Source: Caldilineaceae bacterium (GTDB lineage Bacteria > Chloroflexota > Anaerolineae > Caldilineales > Caldilineaceae). From it: a DNA stretch of 64,000 bases. Positions within the stretch are counted from its first letter, which is position 1. Each line of letters opens with the position of its first letter. Positions 52,318 to 61,082 of this stretch are shown in pieces. The stretch lies in assembly GCA_022823185.1 (NCBI GenBank), contig JAJDXQ010000046.1:248001-312000 (forward strand), in the 5' to 3' direction. Made by a program: the position numbers and the translations under genes. Below the pieces are notes generated by a model. It saw nothing but the letters and a program-made list of their open reading frames with translations, made no database searches and had not been told where the DNA came from.

Positions 52318-54066
52318 CTATCGCTCTTTGCGGTAGGTTTCGGTCATGGTGTGCCAGAAGCTGATGCGGCTTTGGCCATAGCCACCGACCCAGGGCTGAA
52401 TCTGATACCAGCCGCGGATGTAACCGGTGGGGATGACGAGAGCGGCGTCGGTGAACTTCTCCAACATGGCCAGGGAGCGATCACAGTAGTCGGCGCTACC
52501 GGGATCCATTGAAAGAAGGGCATCGATTTCATCATCCCAGCCGTCTTCGGTGTACTTGGTCCAGGACTGGTAGGCGCCGCCACGCGTGTGGGCGATCGCT
52601 TCCAACAGATAGCCTGGACGCGGGAGGAAGGAGCCACCGCTGGTGACCCGGATAGCTACCAGTCCCTCACCGTCGACAAACTCGGCCTCGGCGTTCTTGA
52701 TCTCGACATCCTCGATGCCGAGGTTAACGCGCCACATTTCCTGGATAATCTGGGCGGCGCGGATGCGGGGCGGATCGCTCCCACCGGTCAGGATACGAAT
52801 CTTGGGCACGGTCTCACCCGTGGGGCCGTACTTGGACTCGGCCAGGAAACCCATGGCCCTTTCCGGATTGAAGGGATAGGGTTGGAAGTTGGCGTCGTAG
52901 CACTGGTATGCGGGCGCCATGGGGCTGCCTGAGCTGCTGGGCGCCTGCTCGCCTTCCCAAGCGATTTCGGCGACTCTGTCCCACTCGATCGCTGACATCA
53001 GCGCACGGCGCAGATTGACGTCGTCGACTGGCTCCTGCTCGGTGACGAAGTACATGGCCCAGAAGGCAGAGATCGGTACTTCACGGAAGACGTCCGGCTG
53101 GTTCTGGCGCAGGAGGACGGCCGGCGGACCGGCGAGGTTCAGAGCAATGTCGATCTCCTCGTTCTCGAACATGAGGAGCATTGTCTGGAAGTCCCGGATG
53201 GTTGTCGCTTCGATGCCATCCAACAGAGTGGGTTCGCCCCACCAGTTTGGATTGCGCTCGAAGCGGTAGATTGCGTCAGGTTCCGGAGAAAGGTGCACGG
53301 GCTTGAAGGGGCCGCTGACGATCAGATCGGCTGCGTTTTCACCCTGGAAGAATCTTTCAGCCATTGCGCCGCGCCATTCCGTGGCGTCATTGAACTCGTC
53401 AGCTCTTTCCAGCAGATCGGCGTACTGGTCAAATCGGGCTGGAGCCGCCTCGCGGAAACCCCACAGCTGCGGCAGCGAGCCTTCGGAGCGCCACAACTCA
53501 ACTTTGAGGGTCTTGTCATCCAAGGCCGTGAGGCCCTCGATCGTCTCAGTTTCGCCATCAGCGAACTCATCGATGCCTCTGACGGCGCCCATCACGAAGT
53601 TTCGGGGCCAAGAGTTGCGGTCGGAGTGGAAGATGTAGTTCCACCAGTCGAGCGCATCCTGGGCGGTAATTGGCTTGCCATCGGACCAAACCGCGTCATC
53701 CTGGATGTGGAAGATGTACTCGGTGAAGTCGTCGTTCACTTCCCAGTCGGTGGTAAACAGGCCGGGCATCACGTTGCCGTCGATGTCCACCAGGAATGGA
53801 GGCATGAACATGTGGCCGAAGTTACAGGGGCTGCCGTAGTCGATCCCGGGGAAGGGACCGGAGCCGCAGCCGCCTTCATGCACAACGTTCAGGATCTGGT
53901 TTTCGGCCGCATCGTCGGGCAACATTACCTCCGGCATCATGGCATCCGAGTCTCCTGAGTCGGCCATGCCGTCTCCGGCCGGGGCGGCCGGTGCGACACA
54001 TGCGGTCAGGGAGATGCCAAGGACCAGGATGAGGCCAACCAGAATCTGCCATCGAATTCTCGACAT
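52318..54066 (-). CDS. ABC transporter substrate-binding lipoprotein, family 5
   Basis: A 582-residue family 5 solute-binding lipoprotein; signal MSRIRWQILVGLILVLGISL then TAC with C23, followed by an Ala/Asp-rich linker. Landmarks are LFTTDWEVNDDFTEYIFHI, AVWSDGKPITAQDALDWW and NLRRALMSAIEWDRV. The ATG at 54066 has AAGGAG upstream; an upstream in-frame start is less likely since it would precede the signal peptide by 14 residues. First gene of a ten-gene run down to 42508 that looks devoted to a glycan-derived acid, so the ligand may be an oligosaccharide or sugar-acid conjugate. Confidence 0.93.
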   Translation of the reverse strand: MSRIRWQILVGLILVLGISLTACVAPAAPAGDGMADSGDSDAMMPEVMLPDDAAENQILNVVHEGGCGSGPFPGIDYGSPCNFGHMFMPPFLVDIDGNVMPGLFTTDWEVNDDFTEYIFHIQDDAVWSDGKPITAQDALDWWNYIFHSDRNSWPRNFVMGAVRGIDEFADGETETIEGLTALDDKTLKVELWRSEGSLPQLWGFREAAPARFDQYADLLERADEFNDATEWRGAMAERFFQGENAADLIVSGPFKPVHLSPEPDAIYRFERNPNWWGEPTLLDGIEATTIRDFQTMLLMFENEEIDIALNLAGPPAVLLRQNQPDVFREVPISAFWAMYFVTEQEPVDDVNLRRALMSAIEWDRVAEIAWEGEQAPSSSGSPMAPAYQCYDANFQPYPFNPERAMGFLAESKYGPTGETVPKIRILTGGSDPPRIRAAQIIQEMWRVNLGIEDVEIKNAEAEFVDGEGLVAIRVTSGGSFLPRPGYLLEAIAHTRGGAYQSWTKYTEDGWDDEIDALLSMDPGSADYCDRSLAMLEKFTDAALVIPTGYIRGWYQIQPWVGGYGQSRISFWHTMTETYRKER

Positions 54067-54904
54067 GTCGTTCGCTCCTTGCTTGGTATTTGCGCCCATT
54101 TGCGGCACGCATTGAAATCCTGCCTGACTCTACCGGGTGGCGGAGTCGAAGTTACGCCTATGAGACACGAGCAGATTTTTTCTACCTGCTTGGCTACCTC
54201 CTTTCATCAAGTTGCAGACACGGGAAGATGAAGGCCGAAGAGGCTAACGACAGATAGCCGACTCCGGTGGGAAACCGACATAGCTAAGGACAGGCTAGGC
54301 AAAGATTCATGCGTCAAGACTGGATGGGAATCGATTTTGGCACAGCTGTTTGGGATCGAATGCGAGAGTTGGCTGACGTGTTTTGCAGACAGGGAAATCG
54401 CTTTTGCGCCCGAAGGCCAACCGGGACGCCGTCGCCGAAACGAACACTCTATGGATCACCTGCGACGGGCACAATGTTAATGTATATCTGTGCCAGTGTC
54501 AAAGGCCCGAAATTTGGGGGGCGCCGTCCAAATTGGGGCGCGTTTTTTGGCTGGTTCGGAGAGATTACGCTGAATCCTGGAGCCGGATTCTCGTTGCAGG
54601 CCCAGTTCCGGAATTCGCTCACACAGGAAAGGGGACAGCTTGATCCGTCAGGGCGAGGCTTGGGCGCGAGGAAAGAGGTTGAGCGCAGGGAGTTGGCCAG
54701 CGGTGGTTGGCACAGGGGCTGCAGGAGGAGGGCAGCGGCCCGAGGGGAAGGGCTGCGGGCAGGGAAAGGGGTACGGCGGCGCGGGACCGAAATTGGATTT
54801 CGAAGACAGGGAGATCAGGTAGTGAAGGTCACATTGTGGCATAATTGAGGCCAAGCAGGCGTGTTCCCAATTAAAGATTGCTTCCACTTTCGAGGGAGGT
54901 CGGC
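54067..54904. other. Divergent intergenic region, 838 bases
   Basis: Longest non-coding stretch. It separates the minus-strand operon at 54066 from the plus-strand PhyH gene. A stem-loop with T-run lies at 54521-54548. Close to the PhyH gene, TGGCATAAT (54835-54843) is an extended -10-like element. The frame 54309-54848 has no ribosome binding site, is low-complexity Gly/Arg text at its end and matches nothing known to me, so it is not called as a gene. Confidence 0.45.
54521..54548 (+). terminator. Orphan rho-independent terminator-like hairpin
   Basis: GCGCCGTCC (54521-54529) pairs with GGGGCGC (54535-54541) apart from a two-base bulge, loop AAATT, then TTTTTT at 54543-54548. No plus-strand gene precedes it between 54066 and here, so it would end an unannotated short transcript or be fortuitous. 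Confidence 0.4.
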
Positions 54905-55636
54905 ATGCGACCGGAAACTTTCCGTCATTACTGGGAGAAGGGCTGGGCCGTCGAAGAGGGGGTCTTCAGCCGCGAGGAGGCCGACAGGATTGCGCAGATT
55001 GCGCTCGACCTGAGTCAGGAAGAGTTGAGCCGCGAAGGCGACAACTATGTCGTCGACAAGTCTGCGGACGGTGAGATTGCGCCGCGCAAGATCGACACGC
55101 CGTTCCTGAAGCGAAGCGAATTCCAGGCATTCGTATTGGATAAGCGGTTGACCGGTATGCTGGCGGAACTGCTCGGCGCGCCTCCGCTGCTGTCGGGCGA
55201 TCAGATCTTCATGAAGCCGCCCCATTTCGGGTCGGCAAAACCTTACCACCAGGACAACTTCTATTTCCAGTGCGATCCCGGCGACCACGTGATCACGGCG
55301 TGGATTGCTCTCGATGACGTCGGCGAGGAAAATGGCTGCCTGCGCTACATTGACAGCTCGCACAAAGAGGGAATCATTGCTCACGAAGCGGTGCCCGGCG
55401 AACCGTACAACCTGGTGCCGCCCCCTGAGCTCATCGATCTGCAGAGAGAGTCGCTGGCCCTCGTCAAGAAAGGGGGCGTTGTTTTTCACCACAGCGAGGC
55501 GTTGCATACGTCGCATCGCAACGAGTCTGACCGGTGGCGCAGGGGGTACGCAACGCACTGGGTGACCGCCGACGTAAGTTCGACCAAGGATACGCTGGAC
55601 AGGGCCTACTTCCGCCGCGATGACTATCCCGACTAG
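54905..55636 (+). CDS. Phytanoyl-CoA dioxygenase (PhyH) family protein
   Basis: A 243-residue Fe(II)/2-oxoglutarate oxygenase, the shortest of the five here. H115 and D117 lie in PYHQDNFYFQ; the distal histidine is H201 in SEALHTSHRNES, and R213/R214 follow. GHAIDSS-like text (RYIDSSHKEG) marks the family's second conserved loop. ATG at 54905 with GAGGGAGG. It heads a block of transporter and nucleoside-phosphorylase-like genes, and could modify a nucleoside- or pyrimidine-like ligand, though a gap of 112 bases separates it from the binding-protein gene. Confidence 0.88.
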   Translation: MRPETFRHYWEKGWAVEEGVFSREEADRIAQIALDLSQEELSREGDNYVVDKSADGEIAPRKIDTPFLKRSEFQAFVLDKRLTGMLAELLGAPPLLSGDQIFMKPPHFGSAKPYHQDNFYFQCDPGDHVITAWIALDDVGEENGCLRYIDSSHKEGIIAHEAVPGEPYNLVPPPELIDLQRESLALVKKGGVVFHHSEALHTSHRNESDRWRRGYATHWVTADVSSTKDTLDRAYFRRDDYPD

Positions 55637-55748
55637 CCAGGGCAGACAAGGTCGCGGCTTGCCTCTTGCATGATTCAAATCCCGTAGGGTTGTTTTCATA
55701 TTGCTTGTTGTTCGACTCGTTCAAATCCAATCAAAGGAGACGTCACCT

Positions 55749-56921
55749 ATGAATCGCTCGACATTTACACTGGCGCTGATCGCCCTGCTTGCGCTCATGC
55801 TGAGCGCGTGTGTTGCGCAGGCGCCCGCTGCGCCGGCCGCCGAGGAAGGGCAGATGGCGGCTGAGGAAGAACCGATGGCGGAAGAGGCCGTCGAAGCCGG
55901 CAGCGAGGCCGAGTTTGAACAGATACTGGCTTGCGTCGAAGAGAACTTCCCGGCCGAGAGCTACTTCACCAATGAGCTTTTGCCGGCGGTTGACGCAGCC
56001 TGGGAACCGATGGAATGTGACAGCGTCGACAGCATCAAGGTGGGGATGCCCTGGGTGCTGAACGACGAAGAGGCGCCCTGGTACAACGCGATTGAGCTGG
56101 GCTATTTCGCCGATGTTTGTCTCGAGGTTGAACTGGTCGCAGGCGGGCCTGGCGTCGACCATCTGCAGACGCTTGCGGGCGGCGCGGTGGATATCGCAGT
56201 TGTTGCAGGCGGCAGCACCGTACCTTCACTTGTCGCCAGCCCCACACCGGCCGACGTTGTCGCGGTAGGAACCTTTCTCAAGCACAGCCCCTACATTTGG
56301 CTGGGCCTGGACCCCGACACGCCGCAGGACCAACGCTCTGACAAAGTACTGACCCCCCAAGACTTTGTCGGCGCGAAGGTCGGCTTGCAGCCCGGTAACG
56401 ACTACTTGTTCGAGTTCATCGCCAACAAGCACGGTATCGCTCATGACGACGTCGAGTTGATGGCTGCCGGATTCACTCCGGACCCGGTATTGGTCGGTGC
56501 GATGGACTATATCGGCGCCTGGATCGTCAACCAGCCCCGTCTGATGGAAGAGCAAGGGTTCATGAACTGGGTCGCGTTCCGCTTCAGTGATTGGGGCTGG
56601 GACGGTTATGGCGATGTCACGGTTGTAAGGCGGGAAACTTTCGAGGAGAATCCCGATCTTGTGAGCCGTTTCCTCGCCGCCCAGACGCAGGGCTTGAACT
56701 ATCTGCTGGAGAACCCTGACGCGTCGGCCGAGATCGCCGTCGTATACGGAGTTGACGCCCAGCTTACGAAAGAGCAGGCGCTGCGCCGATTCGAGCTGCA
56801 GGAAGCTCTGGTGCTGGGCAGCGACGACCTGCCTATATCGCATATGTCGGCTGACCGCTGGAATATGCAAGTGGCCTCGATGATTCAGTATGACCAGCTT
56901 GAATTGGAGGCCTGCAAATAG
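55749..56921 (+). CDS. NMT1/SsuA-type ABC substrate-binding lipoprotein, copy 1
   Basis: A 390-residue lipoprotein (lipobox ending LSAC, C21) of the NMT1/THI5-like nitrate/sulfonate/taurine/pyrimidine-binding group. After an Ala/Glu linker comes a conserved segment with CVEENFPAESYFTNELL, then the NMT1 core: MPWVLNDEEAPWYNAIELGY, VEFAV/VDIAVVAGGSTV, and AGFTPDPVLVGAMDYIGAW. ATG at 55749 with AAAGGAG. THI5-like proteins bind hydroxymethylpyrimidine or related compounds, which agrees with the nucleoside-phosphorylase-like genes downstream. A paralogue follows at 57193. Confidence 0.88.
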   Translation: MNRSTFTLALIALLALMLSACVAQAPAAPAAEEGQMAAEEEPMAEEAVEAGSEAEFEQILACVEENFPAESYFTNELLPAVDAAWEPMECDSVDSIKVGMPWVLNDEEAPWYNAIELGYFADVCLEVELVAGGPGVDHLQTLAGGAVDIAVVAGGSTVPSLVASPTPADVVAVGTFLKHSPYIWLGLDPDTPQDQRSDKVLTPQDFVGAKVGLQPGNDYLFEFIANKHGIAHDDVELMAAGFTPDPVLVGAMDYIGAWIVNQPRLMEEQGFMNWVAFRFSDWGWDGYGDVTVVRRETFEENPDLVSRFLAAQTQGLNYLLENPDASAEIAVVYGVDAQLTKEQALRRFELQEALVLGSDDLPISHMSADRWNMQVASMIQYDQLELEACK

Positions 56922-57044
56922 GCGATGCGACAGGCGGCACACTTTCCCATCTGGCAGGAAGGTGATGCCGCCAGCCGTGCGCGCCGGGGGCAGCAGTCAT
57001 CTGCGTCATCTGGCGGGGCCCCGGTTGGAAATTCGGTGAAGGAG

Positions 57045-57077
57045 GCTGAGGACAAGGACCGTGTCCTTGTCCTCAGC
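57045..57077 (+). promoter_or_regulatory. Intercistronic stem-loop after NMT1-type binding-protein gene
   Basis: GCTGAGGACAAGGAC (57045-57059) and GTCCTTGTCCTCAGC (57063-57077) form a perfect 15-bp stem with a 3-base loop, the strongest hairpin in the window. It lies 124 bases after the first binding-protein gene and 116 before the second. No T-run immediately follows (AGCGTGCC), so partial termination or 3' protection is more likely than complete termination. Confidence 0.75.
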
Positions 57078-57192
57078 AGCGTGCCGGACAATGAACGCTT
57101 CTGCTTTGGGGGAGCGCATCCTGGAAGGTCAATGCAATTTGCAGGACGATTGATTTAATCCTCGTTTCTTGGAGTTCAGGAGGGAAGGCGCG

Positions 57193-58341
57193 GTGTTGTA
57201 CACAAGACAGTTTGTTTGGTTGCTCATTGCATTGCCTCTGTTGGCGGGAGCCTGCGTAGCGCCAATCGCCATTCCCGCCGAGGGAGGTGAGCTTGGGCAG
57301 AAGGCGATGAACAGCCCCGAAGATGACGTTGCGTACGAGCGAACTTTGGCCTGTGTTGAAGAAAACTACCCTGCCGAAAGCTACTTCACAAATGAACTCC
57401 TGCCCGACGTCGACGCGGCCTGGGAACCGATGGAATGCGATGGACTGGATCAAGTAAGGGTTGGCATGTCCTGGATTCTGAACGATGGCGGGGCTGCCTG
57501 GTACAATGCGCAGGAGCTGGGGTATTTCAGGGACGTCTGTCTGGACGTGGAACTGGAACGGGGAGGTTCCGGGCTGGGCAACTTGCAGACGTTGATTGAC
57601 GGCGGCGTGGAGTTTGCCGTCAGCGCCGGGGGGAGCCAGGTTCCCGCGCTGGCCCTGGGCCCCGAGGGGGAGGATATCGTCGCAGTTGGCGCATTGATCA
57701 AGCACAGCCCTTACATCTGGCTGGGACTTGACCATGACACGCCGCCCGGTCAGCGTTCCGTAAAGGCGCTGACGCCGCAGGATTTCGTCGGCAAGACGGT
57801 TGGCCTGCACGAGGGAGAGGGCTACTTTTTCGAGTTCATTTCGGCGAAGTACGGGTTATCGGCCGAGGACGTGGAGCTTGTCGTGACCGGCTACACGCCT
57901 GATCCGGTGGTTGCGGGCGAGGTGGACTACGCCGGCGCCTGGTTGATCAACGAACCGCGGCTGCTGGAAGAGCAGGGCTACATGAACTGGGTCGCCTTTC
58001 AGTTCAGCGAGTGGGGTTGGGACGATTATTCGGAAGTGATGGTCGTGCGGCGAGAAACTCTTGAGGAAAGTCCCGGCCTTGTGCGCCGCTACCTGGCCGC
58101 TGTCCTTCAGGGACTGAAGTACGTCCTTGAAAGCCCGGAAGACTCAGCTCGCATTGCGGTCCGGTATGCCGTCGATGCTCCGATGACGGAGGAGCAGGCG
58201 TTGCGGCGGTACCAGTTGCAGGAGTCTCTCATCGTTGACGCTGATGAACTGCCGTTGGGCCACATGTCTGCCGAGCGCTGGAACACGCAGGTGGCCTCGA
58301 TGAGCCGGTATGACCAGTTAGAACTGCCGCTGTGCGAGTGA
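57193..58341 (+). CDS. NMT1/SsuA-type ABC substrate-binding lipoprotein, copy 2
   Basis: A 382-residue paralogue of the preceding gene, sharing the CVEENYPAESYFTNELL segment, the core MSWILNDGGAAWYNAQELGY and TGYTPDPVVAGEVDYAGAW, and the C-terminal MSAERWNTQVASMSRYDQLEL. Its lipobox is LLAGAC (C21) with a shorter linker. The start is a GTG at 57193 after GGAGGGAAGG. It lies 24 bases before the ATPase gene, so it is the copy translated together with the importer; the two may bind different but related ligands. Confidence 0.88.
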   Translation: MLYTRQFVWLLIALPLLAGACVAPIAIPAEGGELGQKAMNSPEDDVAYERTLACVEENYPAESYFTNELLPDVDAAWEPMECDGLDQVRVGMSWILNDGGAAWYNAQELGYFRDVCLDVELERGGSGLGNLQTLIDGGVEFAVSAGGSQVPALALGPEGEDIVAVGALIKHSPYIWLGLDHDTPPGQRSVKALTPQDFVGKTVGLHEGEGYFFEFISAKYGLSAEDVELVVTGYTPDPVVAGEVDYAGAWLINEPRLLEEQGYMNWVAFQFSEWGWDDYSEVMVVRRETLEESPGLVRRYLAAVLQGLKYVLESPEDSARIAVRYAVDAPMTEEQALRRYQLQESLIVDADELPLGHMSAERWNTQVASMSRYDQLELPLCE

Positions 58342-58365
58342 GGGCGCAGGAGAAAGAGAGCGAAA

Positions 58366-59118
58366 TTGACTATCGAGTTTTCGCGGGTCAGCAAACAGTT
58401 TGGCGAGGTTGAGGCGCTGGATGACGTCAGCCTTACCATCGATGACGGCGAGTTTGTCACCCTGATTGGGCCGTCGGGCTGCGGCAAGACGACGATGCTG
58501 CGGATTGCGGCGGGGCTGGAGGAGCCGAGCGCCGGAAGCGTGGCGGTGAACGGCGGCACGCCCAGGAACGCCTGCCGCGAGCATCAGATCGGTGTTGCGT
58601 TTCAGCGGCCGGCTTTGCTGGCGTCCCGCACCGCGCTTAGGAATGTTGGGATGACGCTGGAGATCACGGGTCGCGACGGCGCACTGTCTCCGGGCGATTT
58701 GCTGACCGATTTTGGGCTGGGCGAGTTTCACCATCACTACCCACATCAGCTCTCCGGGGGGATGCAGCAGCGGGTAAATATCGCTGCGGCCCTCGTCCAT
58801 GATCCGGCCATATTGTTGCTGGATGAACCGTTTGGCGCGTTGGACGAGTTGACGCGGGAATCGATGGGTGAATGGTTGGGCGGCGTATTGAGCCGTTCAT
58901 CCAAGACGGTGATCTTTGTTACGCACAGCGTGGAGGAGGCAACGATTTTGTCGGACCGTGTTGTGGTGCTCTCTGCCCGACCCGGCAGGATCTCCGAAGT
59001 CATCGAGATAGGGTTGCCCCGGCCCCGATCGAGGGCCTTCCGGACCGATGACAACTTCCTGCGCGAAGTGGCGCGCGTGCGTTCATCGCTCTACCGCGCA
59101 GTGGAATTGAGTAACTGA
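58366..59118 (+). CDS. NitT/TauT-type ABC transporter ATPase
   Basis: A 250-residue ABC ATPase of the SsuB/TauB/ThiZ group. Walker A GPSGCGKTT (35-43), Q-loop AFQRPALL, signature LSGGMQQRV (129-137), Walker B ILLLDEP with D153/E154 and the switch histidine in VTHSVEEA. The start is a TTG at 58366 preceded by GGAGAAAGAGAG. It energises the importer formed with the permease at 59213 and the two binding proteins. This is the only importer in the window that carries its own ATPase. Confidence 0.93.
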   Translation: MTIEFSRVSKQFGEVEALDDVSLTIDDGEFVTLIGPSGCGKTTMLRIAAGLEEPSAGSVAVNGGTPRNACREHQIGVAFQRPALLASRTALRNVGMTLEITGRDGALSPGDLLTDFGLGEFHHHYPHQLSGGMQQRVNIAAALVHDPAILLLDEPFGALDELTRESMGEWLGGVLSRSSKTVIFVTHSVEEATILSDRVVVLSARPGRISEVIEIGLPRPRSRAFRTDDNFLREVARVRSSLYRAVELSN

Positions 59119-59212
59119 CGGTCGACCCACCCTCGTTTTTGGGGGGAAATGAAGCCGCCTTGATTGTCAATTCGTTTTCGGTTTATTCGTAATTTCCATC
59201 AGGGGAGCAATC

Positions 59213-59962
59213 GTGAATGAACGTCTCGCCTACATAATCATGATTGTCTCGGCGCCCATTATCTGGGTGCTGACGATTAGAATCACGGAAGCGCCTTCCT
59301 TTCTGCTGCCACCGCCCAACATGGTTGCGGACATAATGTTGTCCGAACACCAGGATCTCCTTTTTCATACCCGAATCACGCTCGTTACGGCTTTGTCCGG
59401 CTATGTGGTCGCGAATATAATCGCTATTTCCCTGTCAGTTTCCTTTCTCTATCTGCCTTGGCTGGAGGCGCTGGCTGTCCCTTGGACTGTCGTAATAAAA
59501 AACGTACCGTTTGTCACCATCGCGACGATCATGATTATCATCTTGGGTGATACGCCAATGCCCAAGATCATTATTGTGGTGCTCGTGACATTCTTTCCGA
59601 TTCTGGCAAATGTCACGAAAGGGTTGAAGTCGGCAGACTCCGTAATGCTGGACCGGATGCAGACTTTGGACTCAAGCCAGTGGGAGATTTTCACCAAGAT
59701 CAGGTGGCCAAGCGCGCTACCCTACTACATTGCCGCCCACGAGATTGCATTCACGGGCAGTATTATTGGCGCGGTCGTAGCCGAATGGCTTTTTGCCCGC
59801 GAAGGCCTTGGCGCTTTGATCGTACGCGGAATGTCGCAGTACCGGGCGGACAGGGTGTGGGCCGTAACGATTTTGGCGAGCGCGCTTGCGGTGGGGGCCT
59901 ATCTCCTGGTTAAGGCAGTTGAGAAATACCTGTTCCGCTGGCAGGTGGAGGACCTGACGTAA
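59213..59962 (+). CDS. NitT/TauT-type ABC transporter permease
   Basis: A 249-residue inner-membrane permease of the SsuC/TauC/ThiX group with six hydrophobic segments starting at IIMIVSAPIIWVLTI. The EAA-like loop LDSSQWEIFTKIRWPSALPYYIAAHEIA contacts the ATPase. Starts at a GTG with GGGGAG upstream. Hydrophobicity and length are normal for the family. It follows the ATPase by 94 bases and precedes two nucleoside-phosphorylase-like genes. Confidence 0.9.
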   Translation: MNERLAYIIMIVSAPIIWVLTIRITEAPSFLLPPPNMVADIMLSEHQDLLFHTRITLVTALSGYVVANIIAISLSVSFLYLPWLEALAVPWTVVIKNVPFVTIATIMIIILGDTPMPKIIIVVLVTFFPILANVTKGLKSADSVMLDRMQTLDSSQWEIFTKIRWPSALPYYIAAHEIAFTGSIIGAVVAEWLFAREGLGALIVRGMSQYRADRVWAVTILASALAVGAYLLVKAVEKYLFRWQVEDLT

Positions 59963-60012
59963 GGCCGGTTGCGGCTAAGCATAGATCGAATGGGTTTGAG
60001 AAAGTAAAGTTT

Positions 60013-60993
60013 ATGAACATTGATCATTCGGTAACGTATGACGGTCCCAGGGCAGAGTTCGCTTCGTTCACCGGCAGTCCGCTCTGGGGCTACGGTGTCG
60101 ATGGCGTGGCAGAGCGGGCGGAGGCGAAGGGATGGCGCGTTGCGAGGCGAGAACGGCTCGCCACGCCTTACGGTCTCTCGCCGCTTGTCGTTCATTTTGT
60201 TACTGACAGTGGACGCGACGTGCTCTGGATTCCTTCCTATGGAGAGGTTGTGGGGGAGGACTCACTCTATCACCTGAACTTTGAGAAGAGTTTCTGGGTT
60301 CTGTGGCAGGCGGGAGTCAAGACTATACTGGTGGGGGGCACATCGGGCATCGCCGACTGGCGACAGGGCGAGGAGGCGATCCGGCCTGGCGACGTTGTTC
60401 TGCCGTGGAGCTTCTACACGCGTCCAGTTCACCGCGGCCTGCCGGGAACGCCGTTCGAGAGCATGTGGTCGAAGTCCCATTTTCTGCTGGGGCAGCCTTT
60501 TTGCCCTGCCTTGCAGGAAATCATGGAGTCGAAGCTGGCGCCGTACGTGGAAGGCGGCCAGATCCGCGGTGTGCGCCCACCGGCCGACACGCGCGTGGCG
60601 CTGGTCGTGCCCGAGTCGATCACGTTTGAGACCGATTTCGATATCCTGCACTGGCTGGCAGTTTCAAAGAACGCCTCGGAGCTGCAGCCGGACCGACCGC
60701 CGATCGCAACCCTGCACGGCGACTGTATGAATCCGCTGCTGGCCCGATACCTGGGCATCCACGTGCTGTATTACCACATGGTCAGCAACTATGCCCAGGG
60801 CTTGGAGCGGGAGCACAATATCCGGGGCACGATTCATCATCTCTATACGAAGGTATTCCCGGAAATCGCCTTGGAGCTGGAACTGGATCTGCTGTCGACG
60901 CTGGAGATTCCCGACGGCAGCAGCTGCGTCTGCACCTCCAGTCTGACCGAGGCTCCGCCCGTGTTCAGTCAATCACTGACGCAACCTGAATGA
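60013..60993 (+). CDS. Nucleoside phosphorylase-like protein, copy 1 (MTAP/PNP superfamily)
   Basis: A 326-residue protein with a phosphorylase-superfamily look: GSPLWGYGVDGVAER near the N-terminus, KTILVGGTSGIADWR in the phosphate/base-binding region, RPGDVVLPWSFYTRP, and an HGDCMNPLLARYLGIHVLYYHMVSNYAQG region comparable to the GPxxxTxAE(I/L) to D-M-S region. The match is distant, so the phosphate-binding residues may not be intact. ATG at 60013. It is followed after about 90 bases by a more typical member at 61083, suggesting a heteromeric or two-step nucleoside pathway. Confidence 0.6.
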   Translation: MNIDHSVTYDGPRAEFASFTGSPLWGYGVDGVAERAEAKGWRVARRERLATPYGLSPLVVHFVTDSGRDVLWIPSYGEVVGEDSLYHLNFEKSFWVLWQAGVKTILVGGTSGIADWRQGEEAIRPGDVVLPWSFYTRPVHRGLPGTPFESMWSKSHFLLGQPFCPALQEIMESKLAPYVEGGQIRGVRPPADTRVALVVPESITFETDFDILHWLAVSKNASELQPDRPPIATLHGDCMNPLLARYLGIHVLYYHMVSNYAQGLEREHNIRGTIHHLYTKVFPEIALELELDLLSTLEIPDGSSCVCTSSLTEAPPVFSQSLTQPE

Positions 60994-61082
60994 CCGGCCC
61001 GAATTCGGGGCGAGCGGCGCGGGCGGAGGCCGATCAAGCCGGATCGAGCATTCTTCAATCAGATTCACACAGGAACGGACCT

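Noticed and set aside
54309..54848. Possible 179-residue gene in the long gap.
   Set aside because: No ribosome binding site, Gly/Arg low-complexity tail, crosses the terminator-like hairpin; kept only as non-coding.
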